Shown: piece by piece, positions 1 through 10,688 of the stretch
Position numbering within the stretch: position 1 is the stretch's first letter
Layout of the letters: each line of letters starts with the position of its first letter
From: Posidonia oceanica
Taxonomy: Eukaryota; Streptophyta; Magnoliopsida; Alismatales; Posidoniaceae
Direction: 5' to 3'
NCBI GenBank assembly: GCA_037176725.1
Contig: JAZBRS010000026.1
Coordinates: 152,035,501-152,099,500 of the forward strand
DNA length: 64,000 nt
The notes under the pieces: generated by a model
Databases searched by the model: none
What the model was told of the DNA's origin: nothing
What the model saw: only the letters and a program-made list of their open reading frames with translations
Translations under genes and position numbers: made by a program

Positions 1-374
1 CTCACGAACCAAGGTTCGCCCGGTTCAGAATACAGGCAGCGCTACTGAGTACATAAGCTGCAAGTTTAATTTCTCATGCATGGCATATAGGCATTAAAGC
101 ATGGCATAGCATTCATCGCCTACGGGTGTACAGTTAAAGGCAATCATTGCCGAAATTCCTGCAAATGCTAGCGATAAGCCTAGAAAGACTGATTCCTTGG
201 GCGTGTTGGGGGTGCCTAACACCTTCCCCACACGTAACAGGAGTCCTTACCCTTTCTTTGGGCCCATAATGATCATTTTGCCCTCGTCCTTGGCATAAGT
301 CAATCTTTGCATAGCATTGCATTCATCTGCATGTTTTCTATGCTTTCTTCAGTTTTCCTCGTCTTCTCGATAAT
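1..374 (+). repeat. Tat-type LTR fragment, 3' part
   Basis: This stretch aligns by eye with the LTR at 58943-59392: the opening CTCACGAACC block, the GGCAGCGCTACTGAG block, the GGTGCCTAACACCTTCCCC block (about 211-229) and the ACCCTTTCT block follow in the same order. The similarity stops near 374, just before the part that carries the GTGGCGACTC block in the other copies. It is therefore an LTR piece cut by the window edge on the left and truncated on the right. It lies about 1.1 kb upstream of the GINT1 start codon. Confidence 0.8.
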
Positions 375-1150
375 TACAATAGCATCTACTTTCGTCTGTA
401 AGGTTTATGGTAATATGTTTCCAAACCCATGAACTCTGTTTCCTAGGTTTTTTTGTGCTAGTGGATTGTATAGAGGTATCTTGATGTTGAGGCTGGTCTG
501 ACTCTTAGGTTGGGATATAATCATGGCTTCCTATGTTTTCCATTATAAATATCTAAAGTATAAAAAAACAGATGAAAATTATAACTAGAAAATTTAATAG
601 TAGAAAAAAATAGATATAATAACTAATATATGAAACCCTTAACCCAAAAGTCCCAAAATCCAAAAATGGAGGGAGTAGGAATAGAAAAATTGGAGGGATT
701 AGAAGTAGAGAATTTTTGTAGCTTAGAAGATCATTAGAGTAGCACTGTAGTAGCAGAGCCAGAGAACAATTGAGCAGATCAGCAGAGTAGTAGACGGGAG
801 ATCGAAGTGTGGGAGAATTGGCTACTTTGGAGAATTATGAGAGTGAAAGAATTGTGAGAGTGAAAGAATTATGAGTGTTGTAATAAAAGAGAAGAGTGAG
901 TTGTGTGAAGAAATATGGAGGTATGATAGGATATTTATAAAAAAATGAAGAAAAGAAAAAAAAAAAGAAATAAATAAATTAATTAAAATAACCGTTTGTA
1001 TAACCGTTGACAATAGCTAACACACATATAATTGTTGTCACTTGCAACGGTTATGTGGATTTATTATTATTATTATTATTTTTTTTCAAATCGGTCTGAC
1101 CCTGTTAGAATCCATTGAGCTCAATCGAACCCAAGTGGTGGATCGGACTT
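375..1150. other. GINT1 upstream region without a recognised gene
   Basis: AT-rich sequence in which I recognise no coding frame. It holds a (TTA)n microsatellite at 1061-1080, directly followed by a T run. An imperfect inverted repeat (AACCGTTG near 1000 against CAACGGTT near 1046) could form a hairpin. The stretch from about 700 to 1010 is rich in GAGAG and GAATTATGAG motifs and may be an eroded LTR, but I cannot assign it to a family. Confidence 0.5.
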
Positions 1151-1319
1151 GACCGACCCGTTTTACATAACTACGCGCATGCCACCTTCCTTTTCCCTCT
1201 CGTCCTCTTCCTCTTCCTCGTGCTTTCAAGAAGACGAAGAAGACCGACCCGTTTTACCAAGTACGCGTTTTCCCTCTCCTCCTCTTTCTCTTCCTCCTGC
1301 TTTCAACAAGAAGAAGATG
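1151..1319 (+). repeat. Tandem duplication of a pyrimidine-rich block, GINT1 upstream
   Basis: Two direct copies start with GACCGACCCGTTTTAC at 1151 and 1242. Each continues through a TACGCG core, a CT-rich tract (CCTCTTCCTCTTCCTC type) and a TGCTTTCAA-AAGA end. The first copy is about 91 bp and the second about 78 bp. The block lies 200-370 bp upstream of the start codon, where plant promoters and 5' leaders often carry CT-rich tracts. The duplication is seen directly; any regulatory role is inference. Confidence 0.75.
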
Positions 1320-1439
1320 AGAAAAGAAAAAGGGAAGAAGGAGAAGAAAAATATTGACACGGCTCAAAAAGATATTGTTTGATATAAGGAATACGATACT
1401 GCACGACACCGGCGATGGAAAGCAAGAGCAGAAAAGGAA

Positions 1440-1447
1440 TATAAATA
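1440..1447 (+). promoter_or_regulatory. Possible TATA box of GINT1
   Basis: TATAAATA lies about 73-80 nt upstream of the start codon, which would leave a 5' leader of roughly 40-50 nt. A separate GATATAAGG lies near 1381. Nothing else supports the choice, so this is only a candidate. Confidence 0.3.
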
Positions 1448-1519
1448 AATTGAAAAAAACACTCATACAGACAGCCAAGGTGGTGGTGGTGACAAACAAG
1501 GGGTGGAGGAGGGAGAGAA

Positions 1520-4500
1520 ATGAGGCACCCGCACCAGCACCAGAACCAGCGCTTCTTTCTCTCCCCCAACGCCAAAACCCTTGTCTATCTCTTGTCTACC
1601 GTGATCCTGCTCGGATCCGTTGCTTCTTTCTACTCCTGGCTTGCACTTTCCCCGAACTATTCCTATTCCTCAGCCGCCGTTGAAGATCATCATCATCGTT
1701 ATCATCATCATCATGGCCTTGGATGTGCCGCCGACGGTGAGGGCTCCTGGTCCATCGGGATCTTCTACGGGGACTCCCCTTTCTCCCTCAACCCTATAGA
1801 ATCCGTGAGCTGCATTTTTCTTTTCTCTTTTTGCTTCATGCAGTGACTGTTTTATTTTTTCTAAAAGGAATAATAATACGTAAATAATGCGTGAATGTGT
1901 TATTGTTGTTTCAGAGGAATGTGTGGAGGAACGGAAGTTCCGCTTGGCCTGTGGCCAATCCCGTGCTGACCTGTGCCTCCCTCTCCGACGCTGGTTTCCC
2001 CAGCAATTTTGTCGCAGATCCTTTCCTCTATATTAAGGTACTTCCTTTCATTTTCATCCTTAAACTATAGTAATGTGTTGACCTCTGTTGTGACTGTTTT
2101 TCACCCCTTCCTTCCAGGTATAAATTAATGGTTTAAACAATAATTCATAACATGAGTTGCTTCTATATGCTTCATTTGTCTGGAACGACTGCAAATATGT
2201 ATGCAACATAGCAGGGTTTGTATTAGTTGGAAGAAATTTTTTTAATGCTTGTCACCTACAACCATGCCAACATGGCTATAGTTTAATCCATTTCATTGTT
2301 TACGAACAACCTAATTTCAAGCTCATCATGCTTTTATATGTGATATACGCACCACTGACCCCAAGTCCTTTGATTAACGAACTTGAGATATTTATAATGC
2401 TATCATGTTGAAAAAATTAGTCAAAATAGTTCATAGATGATACACAACATCTTTTGCAGATTATTCAATTAGCAATGATGACATGCATAACCAAGTGCAG
2501 TCATGGTTATCTGATGGGTGGACTGAATGCATGGATGGAGAGATAGACCCTCCATTTAGCAGATTATATAGTTTAAGAAAGAGGTGTGTCTGTGTTAGGA
2601 GCCATCTCTGTAACTGACTAGTCATTCATAACAAGAATTTTGAGTTCAAGAGATAGCTGAGTCAAACTTGTAAATGATCCCATTCTCCTCTCGTTATGCC
2701 TAATGAAAAGGGATGTATACGTTATTAGCAACAAGTAATCTGAATGGCCTTATATTCATCTGGTGATACTTAGGAATTAGATTATTTCATGTGTCTATTT
2801 GCAATAGGTTATTTTAAATGGCTCTTTCTGCTAGTAATGTGTGTGTTCCGTAAATGCCATAGGAAAAACTTTTCTTTGCAAGGAAGGTAGAGAATTTAGA
2901 AAAACTATTCTCACTATTATAATAATTTATTCATTTACTGCTCTTAGCAATCCATTCGTCATATGCTTATATTCAGGTCTGTTGGCATTGTTACAAATTC
3001 TAGAGAAATGGTAAACTATCTGTTCTAACTTTTCATTGCGAATGTAAGACTCGTTTGACTTTTCTTTGCAATTATAAGACTCTATAGCCTGTTAATAGAC
3101 AGCTTTTATTTTAAAGGTTAATTAGTAACAATGACAGCTTTTGATGTATAAATCTTATACAGAGTATCCATTCCGGGCCTATCTTGTATTCATCCAATTA
3201 AGGAAAAATTTGCCATAGTAGTTTTGAACCTATCTATCACCTTTCTTAGTGTCCTCATAGATTTCCAACAAAGGAAGACCTAGTTTTAATGCATTAGACT
3301 TGGGTGCCTGCCACATCAAAATAGGCATCTAAGTTCCCACCTTTTTTTGAAGGCAGAAGAGAAAAAGAAGAATAAAGTGGAGGCTTAGATTAATGAGAAG
3401 GGACCCTAATAAGTGGTGGGTGGATGTGGGCTTGCTGTTTGGTTTGTAGAATATGACTAAAATTAGGGGTGTACATGGATTGGATATGGTACAAATATGG
3501 ATGTTACCATATCCGTATCCGTTTTTTAAGTACGGATACGGATATCATCCGAATATGAGAAGTATATATCCATATCCTTAAAAAACTGATACAGATATGG
3601 ATACGGTACGAATATTTGATAAACGGATGCATATAAAAAAATAGATATAGTAGAATATTATTGAAATATGGACATCCAACTCAAAATCAATTGGCAATGA
3701 GTGGAGGAATCCATCTATATATAACTACAAGTTCAAGTCTTCATTTTTTCCAATGTGGGACTATTCTAAAACTTACCTTCACTTGTAGCCTCTTTTAGGT
3801 CCAATAAGTGTCTCTTTTGGACATAGGTGGATGTGTGTAGACTTAGATTTCTTTTAGCTCTGATACCATGTTGAACTATGGACATCCAACTCAAAATCAA
3901 TTGGCAATGAGTGGAAGAGTCCATCTATATATAATCACAAGTCTCAGTCTTTACTTTTTTCAATGTAGGACTATTCTAACAAATATCAAAAAAAAAGTTT
4001 AAAACTTCAAATATATGTAAGTGAATATACTTTACATAACTAATGATATGAAATTAGTAAATTATGACTATTGTCATTAAAAATATATATATTACAATTA
4101 AATCAAAAAATATATTTGTGTAATACGGATAACGGATACGAATCGGATATTATAGAAGATTTGAAAAATGATATTCATATCCGTTTCTGTATCCGTTCGA
4201 AATAGATACGGATAATCCATATTCTCTAAAAGACGGATACAAATACGGATATAAGATGGATATACCATATCCGTTTGCACCACTAACTGAAATTCAACAA
4301 CTTTTCAAGATCATGCCATTTTTTATTTATAAATTCAATACATGTTTCATTGCAAGAAATGACTAAATTATCTTATGGGTTTGTTTACTTGTAACTACTA
4401 CTAGTCAAGTTACCCCATAAAAGTTGCTTGTTCTTCATCTATTTAAGTAAGGAATGGTGGTGGTGGTAGTAGTTGTAAGAGTAGAAAGGTTTGGACCGAT

Positions 4501-7500
4501 CCATTGTTCCAAAAAATGGAAAAAAGAACCATTTAAATTCCATTTAAACATTTTTTACATGACACCATTTTTTAAGTAAAAACAGCCATTTTTTAATATA
4601 ATGTTAATGACCTCTTGTCATTTACATAATTTGATTATCTTGGTATTTATTTGTTTACTTATGCTTGTTAGTTGTTTAGTTTTTTAATTTATGTTTTTGA
4701 ATTATTGTTATTAAATGATAATTATATACTCATGGTTGAATGATGGTTACAACTTACAAGTATTCAAGTTATGTTTTTTGAATTAAATTACTTGTGTTTG
4801 AATAATAGTTTCATATATTAAGGTAATTTGTTGAATATTGTTGGTTATATGCATGTTACATTTATTTTTATTTTTTAAAATTTTGACCTCTTTTTAATGA
4901 AACTCCTCTTTTTAATCCACGTAGAAGTCGTTTTCCATTTTTTAAAACATTGGAATGATCTTTTAGGATTTCGGAATCCCATGTTTCTTGTGGGATGCGA
5001 AAATCATGTGCCATGTAACAGGAGTGCACACAATTCAGTCAGAATCGGTTAATCGAACCAAACAAAATCATTTTTTATGATTCGGTTTGGTTTAGATTTG
5101 TTTAATGGTTTGATTTGGTTCTTAGACTTTAGAACCGTTTTTAGTGGCTCGGTTCTTAGTTTTGGGTATGGTTAATCGAACCGAACTGAGAATCAATGCA
5201 TATATTAACATATTATATATATAAAAATATTTTACATCTTCACCTTTCATCTACTATTGGATAAATGGGTTTAAATTTCCACCATTCATTTTTATTCAAA
5301 GTAATATAAAAGTATTTTTCATTTCATCCTTAAAACCCTAAGTCCTGACTTCCCAACCCATTTCCCAAATCGAGTGGCAGAGAACTGAGAACGGACGCTG
5401 CTCGGTGCTCTACTCCTCTAGCATGCTGTCGGTGCTCTATTCCTTCAGTGTGCTGTCGTGCTCTACTCCTCCAACATGTCGTCGGTGCTCCACTCCTCCA
5501 GCCACTTAGTACTGTCGGTACTCCACTCCTCCAGCATACTGTCGTGATCCACTCCTCCAGCATCCGGGCTCGGGCTTTCTTTTGGTTGTTTGTTCTCTCT
5601 TGTATATTTGTTCTTCTACGGACTAGGGATGTTCGAGTAATGCTTGATTCAAGGTTGGCATTTGGGTTGTTTTTTATTTTGATGTAGATCGGATCTGTGT
5701 TCTTTGGATTTGATCGTTTGTTTAGAGAATTGGTATGCTTTGAGGTGATAAAGATGCCACCTTTGGGTCTTTTTTGATCTGTGATCTATTCTATCCATGT
5801 TTCTTTGGATCATAAGTTTATAAAGCTAGAGGTAGCATGCATAATGTTCAACATTCATGATTGTAAATGATAATTTTGGTTGCAACTCTCACTAATTATT
5901 TTTTAATAATATTGTTGAATCATGTTTTGATAGATATTTAGATTGAAAACTAAGAACCGAACCGAACCGACTGGTTTCACGTACATACATGGTTCAGTTT
6001 GGTTCCAATATAATGAGAACCGATAGGTACAGTTCGGTTCATGGTTCTTGTCAAAACCGAATCGAAACGTGTATACCCCTACCTTGTAAGCTTTGGGCAA
6101 ATGTGTTTTTTTTCAAAACTTATAACTAACTACCATAAATTTGTCAACCAAACAATTGAATTTGAGTTGAATTCAGATAATCCACCCAAATCCCTGTTAA
6201 TCCCACAAAATAAACAACCCTAACCTCTCAGTAGTAGGCCTAAACCAAGGTGCACTTGAGACTGATATCTATTAAGCTCAAATCGAGCTTTCAGCCAGCA
6301 ATAGCACTCAGTCCATAAAAACAGTGAGTACGGATGAAAAACTCTTCTTAATTATTTGTAGATTCTAGATGAAATTCTAGACCCATTTAACTAATCAATA
6401 GTGTAGAAGTTTCACAAGGATTTGTTGTTGTGAAAGAAGATACTGACTGTTACTGCATAACAAACCTTCTGTCATCTTATAACAATTGAAGGTACTATCT
6501 AGTCCAGAAGAATGGTGGCTCAATGACAGTATGAAAACAGCAAGATCAGTGTTTCTTTGTGTAGCTAAAAAAATTGCGGTCCTTGTAGGTGCAGCCCTTT
6601 GTGTCATTTTTTTGTCAAAAATTGTCTTTCTCATTTTCTATGCTAGGAATGCCCACTTGATGAGTTTTATACGATGGAAAGTCAGTTTTCCTCGAGTCCA
6701 ACTTGAAATGTACCTTTGTACTGTTATTTTCCTCTTAAAATTCACTATGTATGTTAAGCTTCAATTTTCCACAGGAAAATATTATTTTAAGTTCAAAAAT
6801 TAATTATATACTTATAAATTGTTTTGTTGTTTGTCAAAAACAGTTATTTTCATGTTATATGTAAGAAATTCCTCTGGATGGAGTTTATATGATGGAAAAT
6901 CTGTTTTCTCTAGTGTCTAACTTGAAGATCTTGTATTTTTTTTTCAAAAATTTCATTATGTTTGTTATGCTTCAAATTTTTGTGAGCAATATTTCAAGTC
7001 CAAATTCCATTGTTTTACTTATTAACTGTGATGCCGTTAGTGATATTTGTTTGTCAAAAGTAGGTATTTTTCATCATTAATATAAAAGGAGTGTCTGTTG
7101 ATGGAGTTTTATATGATGGAAAGTCAGTCTCCCTAGCGTCCAACTTGAAATGTGTCTTTGTACTATCCCCCTCCCCCACCTAGTATTGTCACGATCTATG
7201 TAAAGCTTGTCTTTTCCATAGACAAATTTCATATCAAGTTCAAAAGTTCATTACATACCTGTTGACTGCACTTAATAATACTTTCTTATTCAGGGGGGCA
7301 CTTTTTATTTGTTTTTTGAAACTAAGAACACCATCACACTTAAAGGAAATATTGGTGTGGCACAAAGTGATGATAAAGGTGCAACATGGAAGCACTTGGG
7401 GATTGCCGTGGAAGAGGAGTGGCATTTGTCCTATCCATATGTTTTCAGACATAATGACCAAGTAAGGCCAATTTTTGGGCTCTTCAATTGTTAACTATCT

Positions 7501-9221
7501 TGCTCCTATCTCTGACTCACATTATAATTTTGCAGCTGTATATGATGCCTGAAGGAAACCACAAAGGGGATCTTCGACTTTATCGGGCAGTGGATTTTCC
7601 CCTTCAATGGACTTTTGAAAAGATCATCTTAGAGAAGCCCCTTGTAGATTCATTTATTACAAATTATCAGGGCCACTATTGGCTTTTTGGGTCAGACTTC
7701 AGTCGTTTCGGTGCCAAAAAGAATGGAGAACTAGAAATATGGTACAGTAATTCTCCTCTTGGTCCTTGGAAGCCCCACAAGAAGAACCCTATCTATAATG
7801 TTGACAAGTCTTTAGGTGCTCGAAATGCAGGCAGGCCATTTATTTACAATGGTGACCTCTACCGAACCGGACAAGACTGTGGTGAGACATATGGGCGGCA
7901 CGTACGTGTTTTCAAGGTTGAGGTTCTTACTATAGATGATTATAAGGAAGTAGAGGTCCCACTGGGGCTGAAAGAATCCCAAAAGGGGCGTAATGCGTGG
8001 AATGGAGCACGTTACCATCACTTAGATGCACAGCAGCTAGCTCCTGGGGATTGGGTTGCAGTGATGGATGGAGACCGGGTTCCTTCAGGGGACTCTGTCC
8101 AAAGACTTGTAAAGGGTTATGCAGCACTAGCAGCTTTGTGTGCACTGATTATATTGGTTGGAGTGCTCATTGGTGCAGTTAGATGTGTTGTACTTCTCAG
8201 TCAGTGCCTCCCCATCTCAAGAAAGAGGAGTGATGTCTTGCAGGTGTCTGAACAACACCCTCATATCTCATTAAAACTGAGGTGGCTTCTGGCCCGTGTG
8301 AACAGGATGAGCTCCTTTTTTCAAGGAAGAATAAAGCCAAATACTTGTGCGGATCGGTCTATACTGGTTTTTTTATTTCTTCTTGGAGTTGTCCTAGCAT
8401 GCTCTAGTATGCACTATATACATGGAGGCAATGGTGCAGAGGAGGCTTATCCTTGGAAAGGACAGTGCTCTCAGTTCACTCTTTTAACAATGACCTATGA
8501 TGCTCGGCTGTGGAATCTGAAAATGTTTGTGAAGCATTACTCTAGGTGCTCATCAGTTCAGGAGATTGTGGTGGTTTGGAACAAAGGTCAGCCTCCCAAT
8601 GTTGATGAATTAGACTCTTCCGTGCCTGTTAGAATCAGAGTGGAGAAAGAAAACTCTTTGAACAACCGATTCAGAGTTGACCCATTGATTAAAACACGAG
8701 GTGTTCTCGAGCTGGATGATGACATCATGATGACATGTAATGATGTGGAAAGAGGATTCAGGGTGTGGAGAGAGTACCCAGAGAGGATAGTTGGCTTTTA
8801 CCCTCGCCTTGTGGATGGAATGCCATTGGAGTACCATGATGGGAGATATGCTCGGAGGAGAAACGGATATAACATGATATTGACAGGAGCAGCATTTGTA
8901 GATCAGCAGTGGGCTTTTGCAAAGTACTGGAGCATGGAAGCTAAGAGGGGAAGGGATATAGTGGATAAGAATTTCAATTGTGAAGATGTGCTCCTTAATT
9001 TTTTGTATACAAATGCGAGTTCTTCAAAGAGGACAGTAGAATATGTAAAACCTGCTTGGGCAATAGACACTTCCAAGTTCTCTGGGGTGGCCATCAGTCG
9101 AAATACACAGGCACACTACAAGATCAGGTCAGAGTGCCTCAACAAGTTCTCGGAGATGTACGGGACTTTGGGCAACTATAAATGGGAATTCGGTAGTCGG
9201 ACGGATGGATGGGATTTGTAA
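1520..9221 (+). CDS. GINT1: Glucosamine inositolphosphorylceramide transferase-like GT64 protein, four exons
   Basis: The coding sequence is join(1520..1804, 1915..2037, 7294..7461, 7536..9221), giving 753 aa. All introns are GT-AG and phase 0. The product matches what I recall of Arabidopsis At5g04500 (GINT1), a Golgi enzyme that adds an N-acetylhexosamine/hexosamine to the GIPC sphingolipid headgroup. Visible parts are an N-terminal membrane segment (about 19-40), a His-rich stretch (57-65), a lumenal beta-propeller-like region (about 78-380), membrane segments at about 386-413 and 467-487, and a C-terminal GT64 domain (about 504-751). The GT64 domain has a DDD metal/nucleotide-sugar motif at 586-588 and NCED at 673-676. 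The C-terminal WEFG...DGWDL is family-typical. The length fits the family (about 765 aa in Arabidopsis). There is no internal stop, so the gene looks functional. Assignment to GINT1 rather than another GT64 rests on the propeller plus three membrane segments, which EPC1- and GMT1-type members lack. Confidence 0.93.
1805..1914 (+). other. GINT1 intron 1
   Basis: 110-nt intron with a GTGAGC donor after the Glu-Ser codons and a TTTCAG acceptor before AGGAATGTG. Its removal keeps phase 0 and gives the conserved junction P-I-E-S / R-N-V-W known from this family. Confidence 0.9.
3662..3981 (-). mobile_element. TRIM-type miniature LTR retrotransposon inside hAT element 1
   Basis: Two near-identical direct repeats of about 110 bp (3662-3771 and 3872-3981) start TGAA(A/C)TATGGACATCC and end ACTATTCTAA(A/C)A. 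They flank a 100-bp interior. Next to the right-hand repeat the - strand reads TGGTATCAGAGC (3857-3868), the usual initiator-Met tRNA primer-binding site. There is no coding capacity. The small size, tRNA-Met site and paired LTRs define a TRIM. A clean 5-bp target duplication is not evident; AATAT occurs on both sides with a 3-nt offset on the left. Confidence 0.78.
3857..3868 (-). other. TRIM primer-binding site
   Basis: On the - strand this reads TGGTATCAGAGC, complementary to the 3' end of plant initiator-Met tRNA. It lies 3 nt inside the right LTR (the 5' LTR in the element's orientation). Confidence 0.8.
4502..4952. mobile_element. hAT-like MITE 2
   Basis: The left end CATTGTTCCAAAAAATGG and the reverse complement of the right end, CAATGTTTTAAAAAATGG, are imperfect inverted repeats extending into an A-rich arm. 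Flanks GACCGATC (4494-4501) and GAATGATC (4953-4960) match at 6 of 8 positions, in keeping with an old 8-bp target duplication. The interior is AT-rich, with repeated CCATTTTTTAA motifs and no coding frame. The degraded flanks make this less secure than the neighbouring elements. Confidence 0.55.
5019..6081. mobile_element. hAT-like non-autonomous transposon 3
   Basis: The left end CAGGAGTGCACAC and the reverse complement of the right end, TAGGGGTATACACG, are hAT-type termini. Both subterminal regions are rich in the GGTTCGGTT / AACCGAAC motif on opposite strands. The flanks CCATGTAA (5011-5018) and CCTTGTAA (6082-6089) form an 8-bp target duplication with one mismatch. At about 1.06 kb it has no transposase. 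Its interior carries a short minisatellite (5396-5565). Confidence 0.8.
5396..5565 (+). repeat. Minisatellite of about 35 bp inside hAT element 3
   Basis: Four to five degenerate units of the form GGTGCTCTACTCCTCCAGCA plus a short GTGCTGTC linker run in tandem. Unit length varies around 32-40 bp. The open frames over this stretch are by-products of the repeat. Confidence 0.65.
6610..7293 (+). repeat. Degenerate triplication, unit about 220 bp, next to the exon 3 acceptor
   Basis: Three diverged copies follow each other. Each starts near a TTTGTCAAAA motif (about 6612, 6831 and 7050). It continues through GAGTTTTATA-GATGGAAA (GATGG at 6673, 6891 and 7115, spacings 218 and 224) and then C(C/T)AACTTGAA. 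The third copy runs up to the exon 3 acceptor. The copies share blocks rather than full identity, so the duplication is old. Confidence 0.75.
7462..7535 (+). other. GINT1 intron 3
   Basis: 74-nt intron with donor GTAAGG and acceptor TTTTGCAG, phase 0. It joins H-N-D-Q to L-Y-M-M-P, a conserved junction in the family. A short intron next to the 5-kb intron 2. Confidence 0.9.
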
Positions 9222-10687
9222 AAATCAAAATCCCATGAAAACTCAATCTAACCGATCTGAAAAACACTACTTACTTGTACTGTTATTTATATCATTTTTT
9301 ATTGCTGTGTTTTTTTGGGGCGAAGATTGAAGGTGTGTTTGTTACCAATTTAAATGTTAGTATAAATTCTTGTATTAATAGAGTTTGAATTTATGTTACC
9401 AATCCTTATGGCTGTGTTCTGTAGATTCTCTAGTCCCACGGACGTGGTTGACCCGCACTTCTGCGGTTTTGATTGTAGTTGAACAATTATCTACTTATCA
9501 TCAGCCGAGCAAGGGAACTCGACGCTAAGACATTAAACCTTTGACGTTCCCAGTGCCTATACCAAATCATTGTAATTAACGCTTTTCAAGGGAACAAAAA
9601 TTAAGGAAGAGTATTTTAGATTTACAAGTGTCTAAAGCAGGTAGATTTTGACGTTTAAGTAATTTTTCTTTAGGGAAGTTGTCAGACTCACACGGGAACG
9701 TTGACTCTAACGGGAATAAGAATAACGGGTCCTCATAAAAGCGATCAATTTCCTTTTGTCCGTTGATATTTTCAAGTAATGTGTGATATTATAAACATTT
9801 CAAGGTTCTTAAACCATCGAGAACAAACCCCTCACAAAAGATCTCCTTCAGCAATATCATGATCCTTTTACATTGTTAAATCATGAATTTTGAGATATAA
9901 ATGGAGAACAACCAACGCACTCCCATAATGATCGTCATGAGCTAAGAGGCGGCATATGTCCGACAGTCAAGGCTGTAGAGGTGTAGTGGTTGTCAATCTA
10001 TTTTTTGGGGGACATAGTGGTAGTGGTTTGTCTTTGCAAACTATTCTATACTGGCACAAAATTTTCGACCAGACCCTGTAACAAGTGGTTGTCCATTGTT
10101 TAGGACTGTTATAGACAGGGTAAGACTTTACTCTTATCTTTAACTATAAATCATTTCTAGTGATCATCAGAGTTACTCCGACCATCGTTGAAAACAACTC
10201 CCCAGAACACAAGAGAGATTCCGATGATGATCGGAGTGACTCTGACAACCATCAAGTAATGACGCGAATGTTGGTATAATTTCTATAGTGGTTAGGGCTA
10301 CTCCAGTGACCGTTGAAGTAATTCTAGTAACAACTAAAGTAACTTTGGCAACTAATGAAGTGATTTCAATGATGATCGAAGTGACTCCAGCGACATCGGA
10401 GTCAACTAGAGTCATGCCAGCGATCGTCAGTGTGATTCCTACAGTGGCCGGAGTTGTTCTGGTGGCTGAAGTTGCTTCGATCCTACTTTGCCGAATCTAG
10501 TATACCATTGTCGAAAAATTTATAGAATGTGGCAACATGTTTTCCAAAGTTTTTGCAACTTATTAAGGTTGGAAGGAGTGATTTGTGACACCAAGAATGT
10601 GACTATGGAAGAGCAACATACCGTAGGACAAGACCAACGGTATGGAGTAACAATCGAGCGATTTCACCGTTCTTCTTGGAGTGTCAG
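9222..10687. other. GINT1 3' flank and intergenic sequence
   Basis: The first 150-200 bases probably hold the 3' UTR; I see no convincing polyadenylation signal. I recognise no gene here. From about 10150 to 10480 the sequence is built from degenerate units resembling GAAGTGACTCCAGCGAC with alternating GTTG/GTCGAAGT, which keeps a short frame open at 10288-10500. That frame (rich in Val, Thr and Ile) matches no family I know and I do not call it a gene. The Tekay LTR begins at 10688. Confidence 0.5.
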
Positions 10688-10688
10688 T

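Larger units (their letters stand above)
3464..4285. mobile_element. hAT-like non-autonomous transposon 1, split by a TRIM
   Basis: The left end TAGGGGTGTACATGGAT and the reverse complement of the right end, TAGTGGTGCAAACGGAT, form terminal inverted repeats of the TAGGGGTG type usual for hAT elements. The flanking 8-bp sequences are ACTAAAAT (3456-3463) and ACTGAAAT (4286-4293), a target duplication with one mismatch. Subterminal ATATCCGTATCCG motifs recur on both strands, so the ends could fold back. There is no transposase. Without the TRIM at 3662-3981 the element is about 500 bp. Confidence 0.8.
2038..7293 (+). other. GINT1 intron 2, 5.26 kb, rich in transposons
   Basis: Donor GTACTT follows the codons for L-Y-I-K and acceptor TATTCAG precedes GGGGGCACT. 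Splicing restores the conserved L-Y-(I/V)-x-G-x-T-x-Y-L-F-F-E stretch in phase 0. The intron carries three hAT-like elements, one TRIM and a triplicated block, each listed separately. About 2040-3455 and 6082-6610 are AT-rich sequence in which I see no gene or element. The other introns of this gene are 110 and 74 nt, so the size is due largely to insertion. Confidence 0.88.

Noticed and set aside
1115..1499. Short frames on both strands upstream of GINT1
   Set aside because: Translate the duplicated CT-rich block and its complement (runs of Ser, Leu, Lys, Arg); promoter or leader sequence.
7488..7535. An upstream start at 7488 for a 577-aa protein
   Set aside because: The first 16 codons are intron 3; the CAG at 7533-7535 is the acceptor, and the upstream exons restore the conserved N-terminal half.
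10288..10500. 70-codon Val/Thr-rich frame upstream of the Tekay
   Set aside because: Made of degenerate repeats of a GTGACTCC-type unit; no start context or homologue known to me.
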